Positions 41,750-50,131 of a stretch of 64,000 nucleotides of DNA are shown here, piece after piece (position 1 is the first letter of the stretch; each line of letters opens with the position of its first letter). The notes under the pieces are model-generated. The model was not told the origin of the DNA and did not search any database. It was given only the letters and a program-made list of their open reading frames with translations. The stretch comes from an uncultured Lachnospiraceae bacterium (GTDB taxonomy: Bacteria > Bacillota > Clostridia > Lachnospirales > Lachnospiraceae), in the NCBI GenBank assembly GCA_910586725.1, contig CAJUJL010000012.1, positions 1 through 64,000 of the forward strand. Reading direction: 5' to 3'. The position numbers and the translations under genes are program-made.

Positions 41750-43656
41750 GATTAGAAAACAGAGAAGCTTTGGAAGAAAGGCGAAGAGAAGCAAAAGAAA
41801 CGATGAAGCGGCCGTCGCACCGGATTTTAGTCTGCGCCGGCACGGGATGTCTGGCCGGGGGTTCTGCCGAGATATATGATAAATTCAAAGAGCTGGCTGC
41901 AAAAGAAGAAGGAGTTTCCGTAGAATTCGGTGAAGAAATTGCCCATTCTTCTACAGGGCACGCCAGGGATCAGGAAATCGTACATACCGGCGTGAAGCGC
42001 AGCGGCTGCCATGGATTTTGTGAGATGGGGCCTTTGGTTCGGATAGAGCCGAGCAATTATCTTTATGTAAAGGTAAAAGCCGAAGACTGTGAAGAAATTT
42101 TTGAAGAAACAATCAAAAATGACAGGCCGGTGGAACGTCTGCTCTACGAAGCGGACGGCGTGAAATACGACACGCAGGAGAAAATCCCGTTTTATGAGAA
42201 ACAGACGAGACTTGTATTGAAAAACTGCGGCCATATTGACGCGGAAAATATTGATGAATATATAGCAATGGGCGGTTATTCGGCTCTTGAGAAAGTATTG
42301 TTTGATATGACGCCGGAAGAAGTTGTCAGTGAAATTTCGGAATCGGATTTAAGGGGAAGAGGCGGCGGCGGCTTCCGTACCGGTTATAAGTGGCAGCAGG
42401 TAGCGCGTCAGAAGACAGAAGAAAAATACGTTGTTTGTAACGGTGACGAAGGAGATCCGGGCGCGTTTATGGATCGAAGCGTGATGGAAGGAGATCCGCA
42501 TAAGATGTTGGAAGGCATGATGATTGCCGGATACGCAGTCGGAGCGTCACAAGGATACATCTATGTAAGAGCGGAATATCCGCTTGCGATCAACCGTCTG
42601 AAAACAGCGATTGCCCAGGCAACGGAAGCGGGACTTTTGGGAGAGCATATTTTAGGGACAGATTTTTCGTTTCAGATACATATTAACCGCGGCGCGGGAG
42701 CGTTTGTGTGCGGAGAGGGCAGCGCGCTGACCGCTTCGATTGAAGGAGAGCGTGGGATGCCGAGGACGAAGCCTCCGCGGACGGTAGAGCAGGGATTGTT
42801 TGCAAAGCCTACCGTTTTAAATAACGTGGAGACTTATGCCAATGTTCCTATGATTATCAATGAAGGAGCCGCATGGTACCGTTCCATTGGAACAGAGGGA
42901 AGTCCAGGCACAAAAGCATTTGCGCTTACGGGAAGCGTAAAGCATACGGGACTCATCGAAGTGCCGATGGGTACGACGCTGCGTAAAATCGTTTATGACA
43001 TCGGCGGCGGCGTAAAAAATGACGTGCCGTTTAAAGCCGTACAGATTGGCGGCCCCTCCGGCGGCTGTCTTGTGACAAGCAATCTGGAGGTGAAGCTGGA
43101 TTTTGATTCCCTGAAAAAATTAAACGCCATGATTGGTTCCGGCGGACTCGTTGTTATGGACGAAAACACCTGCATGGTGGAAGTGGCCCGTTTCTTTATG
43201 AATTTTACGCAGAACGAAAGCTGCGGCAAATGCGTTCCCTGCCGGGAGGGCACGAAGCGGATGCTGGATATTTTAGAGGATATTGTATCCGGGAAAGGCA
43301 CGATGGAATCGTTAAAAACTTTAGAAGAGCTTGGCGAAGCCATTACCAATACGGCGCTTTGCGGACTTGGAAAAAGCGCGGCGCTGCCTGTTTTATCCAC
43401 GCTTCGCAATTTCAGAGAGGAATACATAGAGCATGTTGTAGAGAAACGCTGTAAGACAGGCACCTGCCAGGCGCTGCAGCAGTATAAAATTCTGCCGGAA
43501 AAATGTAAGGGATGTTCGAAATGTGCGAGAAACTGTCCGGTCAACGCAATTGACGGAAAGGTCAAGGAACCTTTCGTGATCAATCAGGAAGCATGTATTA
43601 AGTGCGGAACCTGTCTGGACAACTGTCCGTTTGGCGCAATTGTGAAGGAAAGTTAG
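41746..43656 (+). CDS. hydB: NuoF-like NADH-binding subunit of bifurcating hydrogenase
   Basis: Subunit of 636 residues (HydB/HndC type). It has an N-terminal thioredoxin-like [2Fe-2S] domain (CAGTGCLAGGS and GCHGFCEMGP). The NuoF core follows with the FMN/NADH loop GRGGGGFRTGYKW, an SLBB domain and the [4Fe-4S] motif CGKCVPCREG. A C-terminal pair of ferredoxin [4Fe-4S] motifs (CKGCSKCARNCP, CIKCGTCLDNCP) completes it. It should carry the FMN where electrons bifurcate or confurcate between NAD(H) and ferredoxin. HydA follows after 12 bases. Confidence 0.94.
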   Translation: MRLENREALEERRREAKETMKRPSHRILVCAGTGCLAGGSAEIYDKFKELAAKEEGVSVEFGEEIAHSSTGHARDQEIVHTGVKRSGCHGFCEMGPLVRIEPSNYLYVKVKAEDCEEIFEETIKNDRPVERLLYEADGVKYDTQEKIPFYEKQTRLVLKNCGHIDAENIDEYIAMGGYSALEKVLFDMTPEEVVSEISESDLRGRGGGGFRTGYKWQQVARQKTEEKYVVCNGDEGDPGAFMDRSVMEGDPHKMLEGMMIAGYAVGASQGYIYVRAEYPLAINRLKTAIAQATEAGLLGEHILGTDFSFQIHINRGAGAFVCGEGSALTASIEGERGMPRTKPPRTVEQGLFAKPTVLNNVETYANVPMIINEGAAWYRSIGTEGSPGTKAFALTGSVKHTGLIEVPMGTTLRKIVYDIGGGVKNDVPFKAVQIGGPSGGCLVTSNLEVKLDFDSLKKLNAMIGSGGLVVMDENTCMVEVARFFMNFTQNESCGKCVPCREGTKRMLDILEDIVSGKGTMESLKTLEELGEAITNTALCGLGKSAALPVLSTLRNFREEYIEHVVEKRCKTGTCQALQQYKILPEKCKGCSKCARNCPVNAIDGKVKEPFVINQEACIKCGTCLDNCPFGAIVKES

Positions 43657-43668
43657 GAGGAACATAAG

Positions 43669-45357
43669 ATGGATTATATTACAATAGATTCAAAGAAAGT
43701 GCCGATAGAGGGAGAAAAAAACGTACTTTCCTTAATCCGCAAGGCCGGAATCGATCTGCCGACTTTCTGCTACCATTCGGAGCTGTCCATATACGGCGCG
43801 TGCCGCATGTGCGTTGTGGAGGATAACAAAGGCAGGATTTTTGCTTCCTGCTCCGAACAGCCCAGGCCGGGGATGATTATTTATACCAATACCAAGCGCA
43901 TCCAAAGCTATCGCAAACTAATGATCGAGCTTTTGCTTGCGTCCCATGACAGGGATTGTACCGTCTGCCACAAAAACGGCATGTGTGAGCTGCAGTCTCT
44001 GGCATACAGAGTCGGCGTGCATGACGTTCGTTTTCCAAATACCAGAGAAAAGCGTCCGATTGACATGAGTTCGCCAAGCATCGTGTTGGATCCGAACAAA
44101 TGTATTCTTTGCGGCGACTGCGTCCGCACATGCGATGAGATTCAGGGCGTCGGCGCGATTAATTTCGCGTTCCGCGGTTCGAAAACCCAGGTCATGGCGG
44201 CGTTTAACAAAAAATTAAGCGAGACGGAGTGCGTTGGCTGCGGCCAGTGCGCGGCAGTCTGCCCGACTTCCGCGCTTTCCATACGCTCGAATGTTACCGT
44301 GGTATGGGATGCCATTGAAGACGAAAATGTCCGCGTCATTGCGCAGGTAGCTCCGTCCGTCCGCATTGCGGTAGGCGATCATTTCCAGATTCCCAAGGGC
44401 AAAAATTCCTTTGGGAAGCTGGTGGAAGCGCTGCGCATCATGGGATTTGATGAAATATATGACACCAATTTTGCGGCCGATTTGACGGTCATGGAAGAGT
44501 CCGCAGAATTTGCGGAGCGTCTTTCCAAAGGAGACAATCTGCCGTTGTTTACATCCTGCTGCCCGGGATGGGTAAAATACTGTGAAAATAAATATCCGGA
44601 ATTTGCAGGAAATCTTTCCACCTGCCGTTCTCCGCAGGGAATGTTTTCCGCCGTTTTAAAAGAGTATTATAGAGAACGGGATGAAAAAGAGGGCAAAAAA
44701 ACCGTGGTAGTATCTATTATGCCGTGTACTGCCAAAAAAGGAGAAATTTTAAGAGAAGATAACTATACGGACGGTAAGCAGGATACGGATTTTGTTTTAA
44801 CTACGACAGAAGTCATCCGTATGATTAAGCAGATGGGGATTCAGTTTGACAAGATTCAGGGAGAATCTGCCGATATGCCGTTTTCACTGGCTTCCGGCGG
44901 AGGCGCGATTTTCGGCGTAACCGGCGGCGTGACAGAAGCCGTTTTGCGGCGGCTGTCCGAGAAAAAGGATTACGAGTCCTTACGGGAAATCAGCTTTACC
45001 GGCGTGCGCGGAGAGGACGGAGTCAAAGAAGCCGTCATAGAACACGGAGGCAGAGAAGTCCGCATTGCAGTGGTAAACGGGCTTGCCAATGCCGGAAAAT
45101 TGCTGGACCGCATCAAGGCGAACGAAGCGCAGTATGATTTTGTGGAAGTGATGGCCTGTAAACGAGGCTGCATCATGGGAGGAGGTCAGCCGGGACCGGC
45201 GGGACCAAGAACCAAGAAGAGAAGAATGGAGGGACTCTATAAAGTAGACCAGAGTTCCAACATCAAATCCGCAGATGAAAATCCGGCCATACAGGCTTTA
45301 TATCAGGATTTCCTCAAAGGAAAAGAGCATAAGCTGCTACACAGGAATCTTCATTAG
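43669..45357 (+). CDS. hydA: [FeFe] hydrogenase catalytic subunit HydA
   Basis: Catalytic subunit of 562 residues. An N-terminal plant-type [2Fe-2S] domain (Cys34, 45, 48, 61) is followed by a His-ligated [4Fe-4S] site (His93, Cys97, 100, 106). Two [4Fe-4S] motifs (Cys145-155 and Cys188-198) come next, then the H-cluster domain. H-cluster motifs are TSCCPGW (Cys297/298), MPCTAKKGE (Cys353) and MACKRGCIMGGG (Cys497, Cys501). Position 358 is Gly where many enzymes have Phe. Context and architecture fit the trimeric bifurcating group A3. A terminator follows. Confidence 0.95.
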   Translation: MDYITIDSKKVPIEGEKNVLSLIRKAGIDLPTFCYHSELSIYGACRMCVVEDNKGRIFASCSEQPRPGMIIYTNTKRIQSYRKLMIELLLASHDRDCTVCHKNGMCELQSLAYRVGVHDVRFPNTREKRPIDMSSPSIVLDPNKCILCGDCVRTCDEIQGVGAINFAFRGSKTQVMAAFNKKLSETECVGCGQCAAVCPTSALSIRSNVTVVWDAIEDENVRVIAQVAPSVRIAVGDHFQIPKGKNSFGKLVEALRIMGFDEIYDTNFAADLTVMEESAEFAERLSKGDNLPLFTSCCPGWVKYCENKYPEFAGNLSTCRSPQGMFSAVLKEYYRERDEKEGKKTVVVSIMPCTAKKGEILREDNYTDGKQDTDFVLTTTEVIRMIKQMGIQFDKIQGESADMPFSLASGGGAIFGVTGGVTEAVLRRLSEKKDYESLREISFTGVRGEDGVKEAVIEHGGREVRIAVVNGLANAGKLLDRIKANEAQYDFVEVMACKRGCIMGGGQPGPAGPRTKKRRMEGLYKVDQSSNIKSADENPAIQALYQDFLKGKEHKLLHRNLH

Positions 45358-45364
45358 AAAAAGT

Positions 45365-45411
45365 AAAACGGCATAGACTGGATAAAACAATATCCGGCTA
45401 TGCCGTTTTTT
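45365..45411 (+). terminator. Intrinsic terminator after the hydrogenase operon
   Basis: AAAACGGCATAG (45365-45376) pairs with CTATGCCGTTTT (45398-45409) around an inner GGATA/TATCC helix, with T residues after it. Confidence 0.9.
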
Positions 45412-45487
45412 GCATAATCCGGCAAGAGAAAACAGCAGGCGGCGGGTTTCTGCCCGCCGTAAAAGAAAGAGAGAGGGTGAGCTGAAC

Positions 45488-47692
45488 ATGAGAATTCTGC
45501 TTTTATTGAGAGGTTCCGCCGGATGCGGGAAAACAACATGGATTGAAAAGATGGGATTAAAGGCCTATGCATTATCGGCAGACGACATCCGGCTTTTATG
45601 CCAGAGCCCGGTTTTACTGGCAGACGGAACAGAAAATATCAGTCAGAGCAATGACGGCGTCGTATGGAAAATACTGTTTCAGATTTTGGAAATTCGAATG
45701 CAGAAAGGCGAGTTTACCGTAATCGACGCCACCAATTCAAAAACGTCGGAAATCAATCGTTATAAGGAGCTTAGCATGCAGTACCGTTACCGGATTTACT
45801 GCGTTGACTTTACGGATATTCCGATTGCAGAAGCAAAGAAAAGAAATGCGGAAAGGGCGATATACAAACGGGTATCGGAAGACATTATCGACCGCATGTA
45901 CGCGAGATTTGCGACACAGAAAATTCCCTCCGGCGTAAAAGTGATAAAGCCGGAAGAGCTGGATACGATCTGGCTGAAAAAAGTGGATTTTTCCGGCTAC
46001 AAAAGAATTCATCATATTGGAGACATCCACGGCTGCTATACGGTTTTACAGAAGTACCTGGATCGTTTCGGCGGCATAAAAGAGGATGAAATGTATATTT
46101 TTACAGGCGACTACATTGACAGGGGAATTGAGAATGCAGAAGTAATTGAATTTCTTATGTCTGTCAAAGACAGAAAAAACGTGCTTATGCTGGAGGGAAA
46201 TCACGAGCGGTGGCTGTGGCTTTATGCAAATGATAAAACCGGAAATTCCAGAGAATTTGAAACAGTCACAAGGCCCGTTCTGGATGAAGCGCGCATCTCC
46301 AAAAAGGAGCTGCGCCAGCTTTACCGAAAATTCGGGCAGTGCGCGTATTATCAGTATGGAGAGCGTATTTTTCTTGTCACGCACGCCGGACTTAGCGCCA
46401 TTCCAAAAAATCTTTCTTTTGTTGCGACGGAGCAGATGATCAAGGGAGTCGGAAGCTACGGCGATTTTGAAAAAATTGCAGAGACATTTTACGATACCAC
46501 GCCGGAGAATTGTTACCAGATTCATGGGCATCGCAACACCAAGCAGGTTCCCATTGCGGTAAACGACAGAGTGTTCAATTTAGAAGGACAGGTAGAATAT
46601 GGAGGATGTCTCAGGTGCGTCCAGGTGGACAAAGACGGCATACATGCCATCGAAACGCAAAACGAAGTCTTTCAGCTTCCGGAAATCAAAAACAGACAGG
46701 AGCTAAACAGCCGTCCGGTGGAAGAAATTATTGCGGATCTGCGGGAAAACCGCTATATTCAGGAAAAGAAATTTGGAAATATTTCTTCCTTTAATTTTAC
46801 CAGCCAGGCGTTTTATAACAAAATCTGGGATGCGCAGACAACCAAGGCCAGAGGCCTTTATCTGGATACAACGAAACATACGGTAGCTGCAAGGGCCTAT
46901 GATAAGTTTTTTAATATCAACGAACGGCAGGAAACACAGTTTGACATGCTGCAATTTCAATTGCAGTTTCCCGTTACGGCTTATGTAAAGGAAAACGGCT
47001 TTCTTGGAATTGTAAGCTATAACGAATACGAAGACGATTTATTTGTGGCAAGCAAATCTACAACCGACAGCCAGTATGCAAAATGGTTTCAGGAAATGCT
47101 TCATGCAAAAATTTCTCCGGAAAAGAAAGAGGAGCTGAAAGCGTATATCAAAGAGTATGCGGTTTCGTTTGTGTTTGAATGCGTGGATATGGAGCATGAT
47201 CCGCATATTATTGAATATCCGGAAAGCGGACTGTTTTTGCTGGACATTGTATCAAACCAGATTGCATTCGCCAAATATGCCTATGACGACATGTGCCATA
47301 TTGCGGGCAGATTTGGTTTTTCCCATAAAGAAAAAGCGGCGGAGCTTGCGGACTGGCAGGAATTTTATGACTGGTATTATGAGGTAATGGAAGAAGATTA
47401 CGAATACAACGGCAGAATTGTCGAGGGATTTGTAGTGGAAGATGCGGCGGGATATATGACGAAGCTGAAATTATCCTACTATAATTTCTGGAAATTTATG
47501 CGCAGCGTATCTCACGAAGCCATCCGGAAAGGATATATCAGAAAAACATCGGCGCTTACGACGCCGGAAGCCATTCAATATTACGACTGGGTAAAAAAGC
47601 TGCACGATCTGCCGGATAAAGAACGCGTTCCAAAAGACATCTGCACCCTGCGCAGGATGTTTTATCGGGAGACAAAGAATGAAACCTATTGA
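45488..47692 (+). CDS. Single-chain RNA repair enzyme: kinase, phosphatase and T4 Rnl1-like ligase
   Basis: Protein of 734 residues with three catalytic parts. An N-terminal P-loop polynucleotide kinase domain has GSAGCGKTT (Lys15). A calcineurin-type phosphatase has GDIHG (Asp179, His181), GDYIDRG, GNHE (237-240) and a later GHRNT. The C-terminal nucleotidyltransferase has motif I KENG (Lys501), SFVFECV as motif III/IIIa, EGFVV at 646-650 as motif IV and KLK at 659-661 as motif V. This is the full toolkit for healing and sealing broken RNA. Bacterial Pnkp has the same order but is about 870 residues and works with Hen1; no Hen1 gene is next to this one. The ATG at 45488 has a GGTGAG site. 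Confidence 0.88.
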   Translation: MRILLLLRGSAGCGKTTWIEKMGLKAYALSADDIRLLCQSPVLLADGTENISQSNDGVVWKILFQILEIRMQKGEFTVIDATNSKTSEINRYKELSMQYRYRIYCVDFTDIPIAEAKKRNAERAIYKRVSEDIIDRMYARFATQKIPSGVKVIKPEELDTIWLKKVDFSGYKRIHHIGDIHGCYTVLQKYLDRFGGIKEDEMYIFTGDYIDRGIENAEVIEFLMSVKDRKNVLMLEGNHERWLWLYANDKTGNSREFETVTRPVLDEARISKKELRQLYRKFGQCAYYQYGERIFLVTHAGLSAIPKNLSFVATEQMIKGVGSYGDFEKIAETFYDTTPENCYQIHGHRNTKQVPIAVNDRVFNLEGQVEYGGCLRCVQVDKDGIHAIETQNEVFQLPEIKNRQELNSRPVEEIIADLRENRYIQEKKFGNISSFNFTSQAFYNKIWDAQTTKARGLYLDTTKHTVAARAYDKFFNINERQETQFDMLQFQLQFPVTAYVKENGFLGIVSYNEYEDDLFVASKSTTDSQYAKWFQEMLHAKISPEKKEELKAYIKEYAVSFVFECVDMEHDPHIIEYPESGLFLLDIVSNQIAFAKYAYDDMCHIAGRFGFSHKEKAAELADWQEFYDWYYEVMEEDYEYNGRIVEGFVVEDAAGYMTKLKLSYYNFWKFMRSVSHEAIRKGYIRKTSALTTPEAIQYYDWVKKLHDLPDKERVPKDICTLRRMFYRETKNETY

Positions 47693-47716
47693 CTTTTGGG
47701 CAGTATGTGCTAGAAT
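47689..47716 (+). promoter_or_regulatory. Promoter of ilvN-ilvC
   Basis: TTGACT (47689-47694) and TAGAAT (47711-47716) are spaced by 16 bases. Confidence 0.65.
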
Positions 47717-47755
47717 AATTTTCAGTGTGAGTGTGAAAAGAAGGAAGGTTTTCTT

Positions 47756-48256
47756 ATGAGAAGACAGGTATTATCGCTGCTGGTGGAAAATACCGCCGGA
47801 GTTACCAGCCATATATCCGGCCTGTTCAGCAGAAGAGGCTACAATATTGACAGCTTTTCTTCCGGCGTGACTGCGGATCCGAAATATACGCGGATTACCA
47901 TTGTCGCCAGCGGAGACGAACTGATTTTAGATCAGATCGAAAAGCAGCTTTTAAAACTGGAAGACGTTTTGGATATTAAAAAGTTAGAACAGGGTTCTTC
48001 TGTGACCAGAGAGCTGATGTTAGTCAAAATCCGGGCGAAAGATACGGACCGTCAGGCGATTTTAAACGTGACGGAGATTTTTCACGGAAAAGTAGTAGAC
48101 GTAACGCACGATTCCATGGTCATTGAACTGACTGGCCAGCAGGCAAAGTTAGAAGCCTTTATGGACCTTTTGGCGGGCTATGAGATACTGGAACTGGCCA
48201 GGACCGGAATTACGGGACTGACGAGAGGTTCCGCAGATGTAAAATATTTAGATTAA
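47756..48256 (+). CDS. ilvN: Acetolactate synthase small (regulatory) subunit
   Basis: Regulatory subunit of 166 residues (IlvN/IlvH). An N-terminal ACT domain (LSLLVENTAGVTSHISGLFSRRGYNIDSF) binds valine for feedback control, and the C-terminal ACT-like domain ends with LARTGITGLTRG. AAGGAAGG precedes the ATG. The catalytic subunit gene ilvB is not adjacent, so it must lie elsewhere. ilvC follows 22 bases after the stop. Confidence 0.95.
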   Translation: MRRQVLSLLVENTAGVTSHISGLFSRRGYNIDSFSSGVTADPKYTRITIVASGDELILDQIEKQLLKLEDVLDIKKLEQGSSVTRELMLVKIRAKDTDRQAILNVTEIFHGKVVDVTHDSMVIELTGQQAKLEAFMDLLAGYEILELARTGITGLTRGSADVKYLD

Positions 48257-48278
48257 CGGAAAAAAGAGGAGGATACAC

Positions 48279-49301
48279 ATGTCAGCAAAAATTTTTTATC
48301 AGGAAGACTGTAATTTATCATTACTGGAAGGAAAAACAATCGCCATTATCGGTTACGGAAGCCAGGGACATGCCCATGCGTTAAACTTAAAAGAGTCCGG
48401 ATGCCATGTCATCATCGGTCTTTACGAGGGAAGCAAATCCTGGGACAAAGCCGTAAAACAGGGCTTTGAAGTGTATACGGCGGCAGAAGCAGCCAAAAAA
48501 GCGGACATCATCATGATTTTAATCAATGATGAGAAACAGGCCGACCTTTACAAAAACGACATCGAGCCAAATCTTAGCGAGGGCAATATGCTGATGTTTG
48601 CGCATGGATTTAATATTCATTTCGGATGCATTGTTCCTCCGGCAAACGTAGACGTAACAATGATTGCGCCGAAAGGACCGGGACATACGGTTCGTTCCGA
48701 ATACCAGGAGGGAAAAGGCGTTCCCTGTCTCATTGCCGTAGAGCAGGATGCAACGGGAAAAGCACAGGATCTTGCGCTGGCATATGCGCTTGGCATCGGC
48801 GGAGCAAGGGCCGGCGTGTTAGAGACGACATTCCGTACGGAGACGGAGACAGACCTTTTTGGCGAACAGGCCGTGCTTTGCGGCGGCGTATGCGCATTGA
48901 TGCAGGCGGGCTTTGAGACTTTGGTAGAAGCCGGATATGATGCAAGAAACGCATATTTTGAGTGTATCCATGAAATGAAACTAATCGTAGATTTGATTTA
49001 CCAGTCCGGATTTGCCGGAATGCGCTATTCCATTTCCAACACGGCGGAATACGGCGATTATATTACAGGACCGAAAGTCATTACCGAAGAGACGAAGAAA
49101 GCGATGAAGAAAATCTTATCTGACATTCAGGACGGCTCCTTTGCAAAGGAATTTTTGCTTGACATGTCTGCGGCAGGAAAGCAGGTGCATTTCAAAGCAA
49201 TGAGAAAGCTTGCTTCCGAGCATTCGTCAGAAGAAATCGGAAAAGAAATCCGTAAATTATACAGCTGGAACAATGAAGAAGATAAGCTGATCAATAACTA
49301 A
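48279..49301 (+). CDS. ilvC: Ketol-acid reductoisomerase
   Basis: Class I KARI of 340 residues, the second step of valine, isoleucine and leucine synthesis. The Rossmann motif is GYGSQGHAHALNLKESG, and APKGPGHTVRSEYQEGKGVP and the metal-binding helices (TETDLFGEQAVLCGG) are present. The loop after the second strand reads YEGSKSWDKA and decides NADPH or NADH preference, which I cannot settle. It forms an operon with ilvN and is followed by a terminator. Confidence 0.97.
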   Translation: MSAKIFYQEDCNLSLLEGKTIAIIGYGSQGHAHALNLKESGCHVIIGLYEGSKSWDKAVKQGFEVYTAAEAAKKADIIMILINDEKQADLYKNDIEPNLSEGNMLMFAHGFNIHFGCIVPPANVDVTMIAPKGPGHTVRSEYQEGKGVPCLIAVEQDATGKAQDLALAYALGIGGARAGVLETTFRTETETDLFGEQAVLCGGVCALMQAGFETLVEAGYDARNAYFECIHEMKLIVDLIYQSGFAGMRYSISNTAEYGDYITGPKVITEETKKAMKKILSDIQDGSFAKEFLLDMSAAGKQVHFKAMRKLASEHSSEEIGKEIRKLYSWNNEEDKLINN

Positions 49302-49350
49302 GGACAGATATTTAAGCGGATAACGGCCGTTACAGAGGCTGTGAAACGAG

Positions 49351-49380
49351 AGCGGGGGAACATACCCCCGCTTTTTGTTT
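49351..49380 (+). terminator. Intrinsic terminator after ilvC
   Basis: AGCGGGGG (49351-49358) pairs with CCCCCGCT (49365-49372) around a six-base loop, followed by a T-rich run. Confidence 0.9.
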
Positions 49381-49415
49381 TATCAATAAATTTGGTTTTG
49401 CAGGGCGGTTCCTAA

Positions 49416-49443
49416 TCAAAAACGAATAAACGCCTGTTATAAT
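49416..49443 (+). promoter_or_regulatory. Regulated promoter of the second two-component system
   Basis: TCAAAAACGAATAAA (49416-49430) lies seven bases before TATAAT (49438-49443) and replaces a -35 box. The same box, with one change, lies at the same distance from the -10 element of the ABC permease gene. Confidence 0.6.
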
Positions 49444-49462
49444 TTCATTCAGAGGTGTGGAC

Positions 49463-50131
49463 ATGAAGAAAAAAATATTAATTATTGAAGATGAGGCGGC
49501 AATACAAAACATATTATCGGAACCGCTAACTTTTGCGGGCTACCAGGTGACGGCCGCGTCGGATGGGCTAAAGGGAATCCACGCATTTTGGAAACAGCGA
49601 TTTGACCTTGTTTTATTGGACATTATGCTGCCGAAAATTGACGGATATACGGTATGCGAAATGATACGGCAGGAGTCGCGGGTTCCGATTATTCTTCTGA
49701 CTGCGCTGGATTCGGAAGACGACCAGATCAAAGGCTTTGACAAGCTTGCGGACGATTACATTACAAAGCCGTTTTCCATAAAGCTTCTCCTAAAGCGCGT
49801 GGAAGCTCTTTTGCGCCGGACGTCTCCGGACGCGGCGTCCGATATAATCCGTTATAAAGAAATCACGCTGAGCGAAACTGAGCGCAAAGTTACTGTTTTT
49901 GGAGACGAAGTGCCGCTTACCCATCTGGAATTTGACATTTTATCGCTCTTTCTGAAAAACACGGGACGCGTCTTTACGCGGGACGATCTGCTCAATCTCG
50001 TTTGGGGCTATGACTTTGCGGGAGATCAAAAAGGCGTAAACTTTCATATAATGAATTTGCGGAAAAAATTAAATATTTCTTATATTGAAACAGTCAGGGG
50101 AGTGGGATACAGAATTGCGAAAGAAAATTAA
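49463..50131 (+). CDS. OmpR family response regulator, linked to an ABC exporter
   Basis: Response regulator of 222 residues with receiver Asp53 (LLDIMLPK), the KPFS motif, and an OmpR-type winged helix ending YIETVRGVGYRIA. The ATG at 49463 has GAGGTG upstream; a GTG at 49457 is also in frame. The following kinase gene overlaps its 3' end. The shared upstream box suggests it controls its own promoter and that of the ABC transporter at 51617-54952. Confidence 0.92.
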   Translation: MKKKILIIEDEAAIQNILSEPLTFAGYQVTAASDGLKGIHAFWKQRFDLVLLDIMLPKIDGYTVCEMIRQESRVPIILLTALDSEDDQIKGFDKLADDYITKPFSIKLLLKRVEALLRRTSPDAASDIIRYKEITLSETERKVTVFGDEVPLTHLEFDILSLFLKNTGRVFTRDDLLNLVWGYDFAGDQKGVNFHIMNLRKKLNISYIETVRGVGYRIAKEN

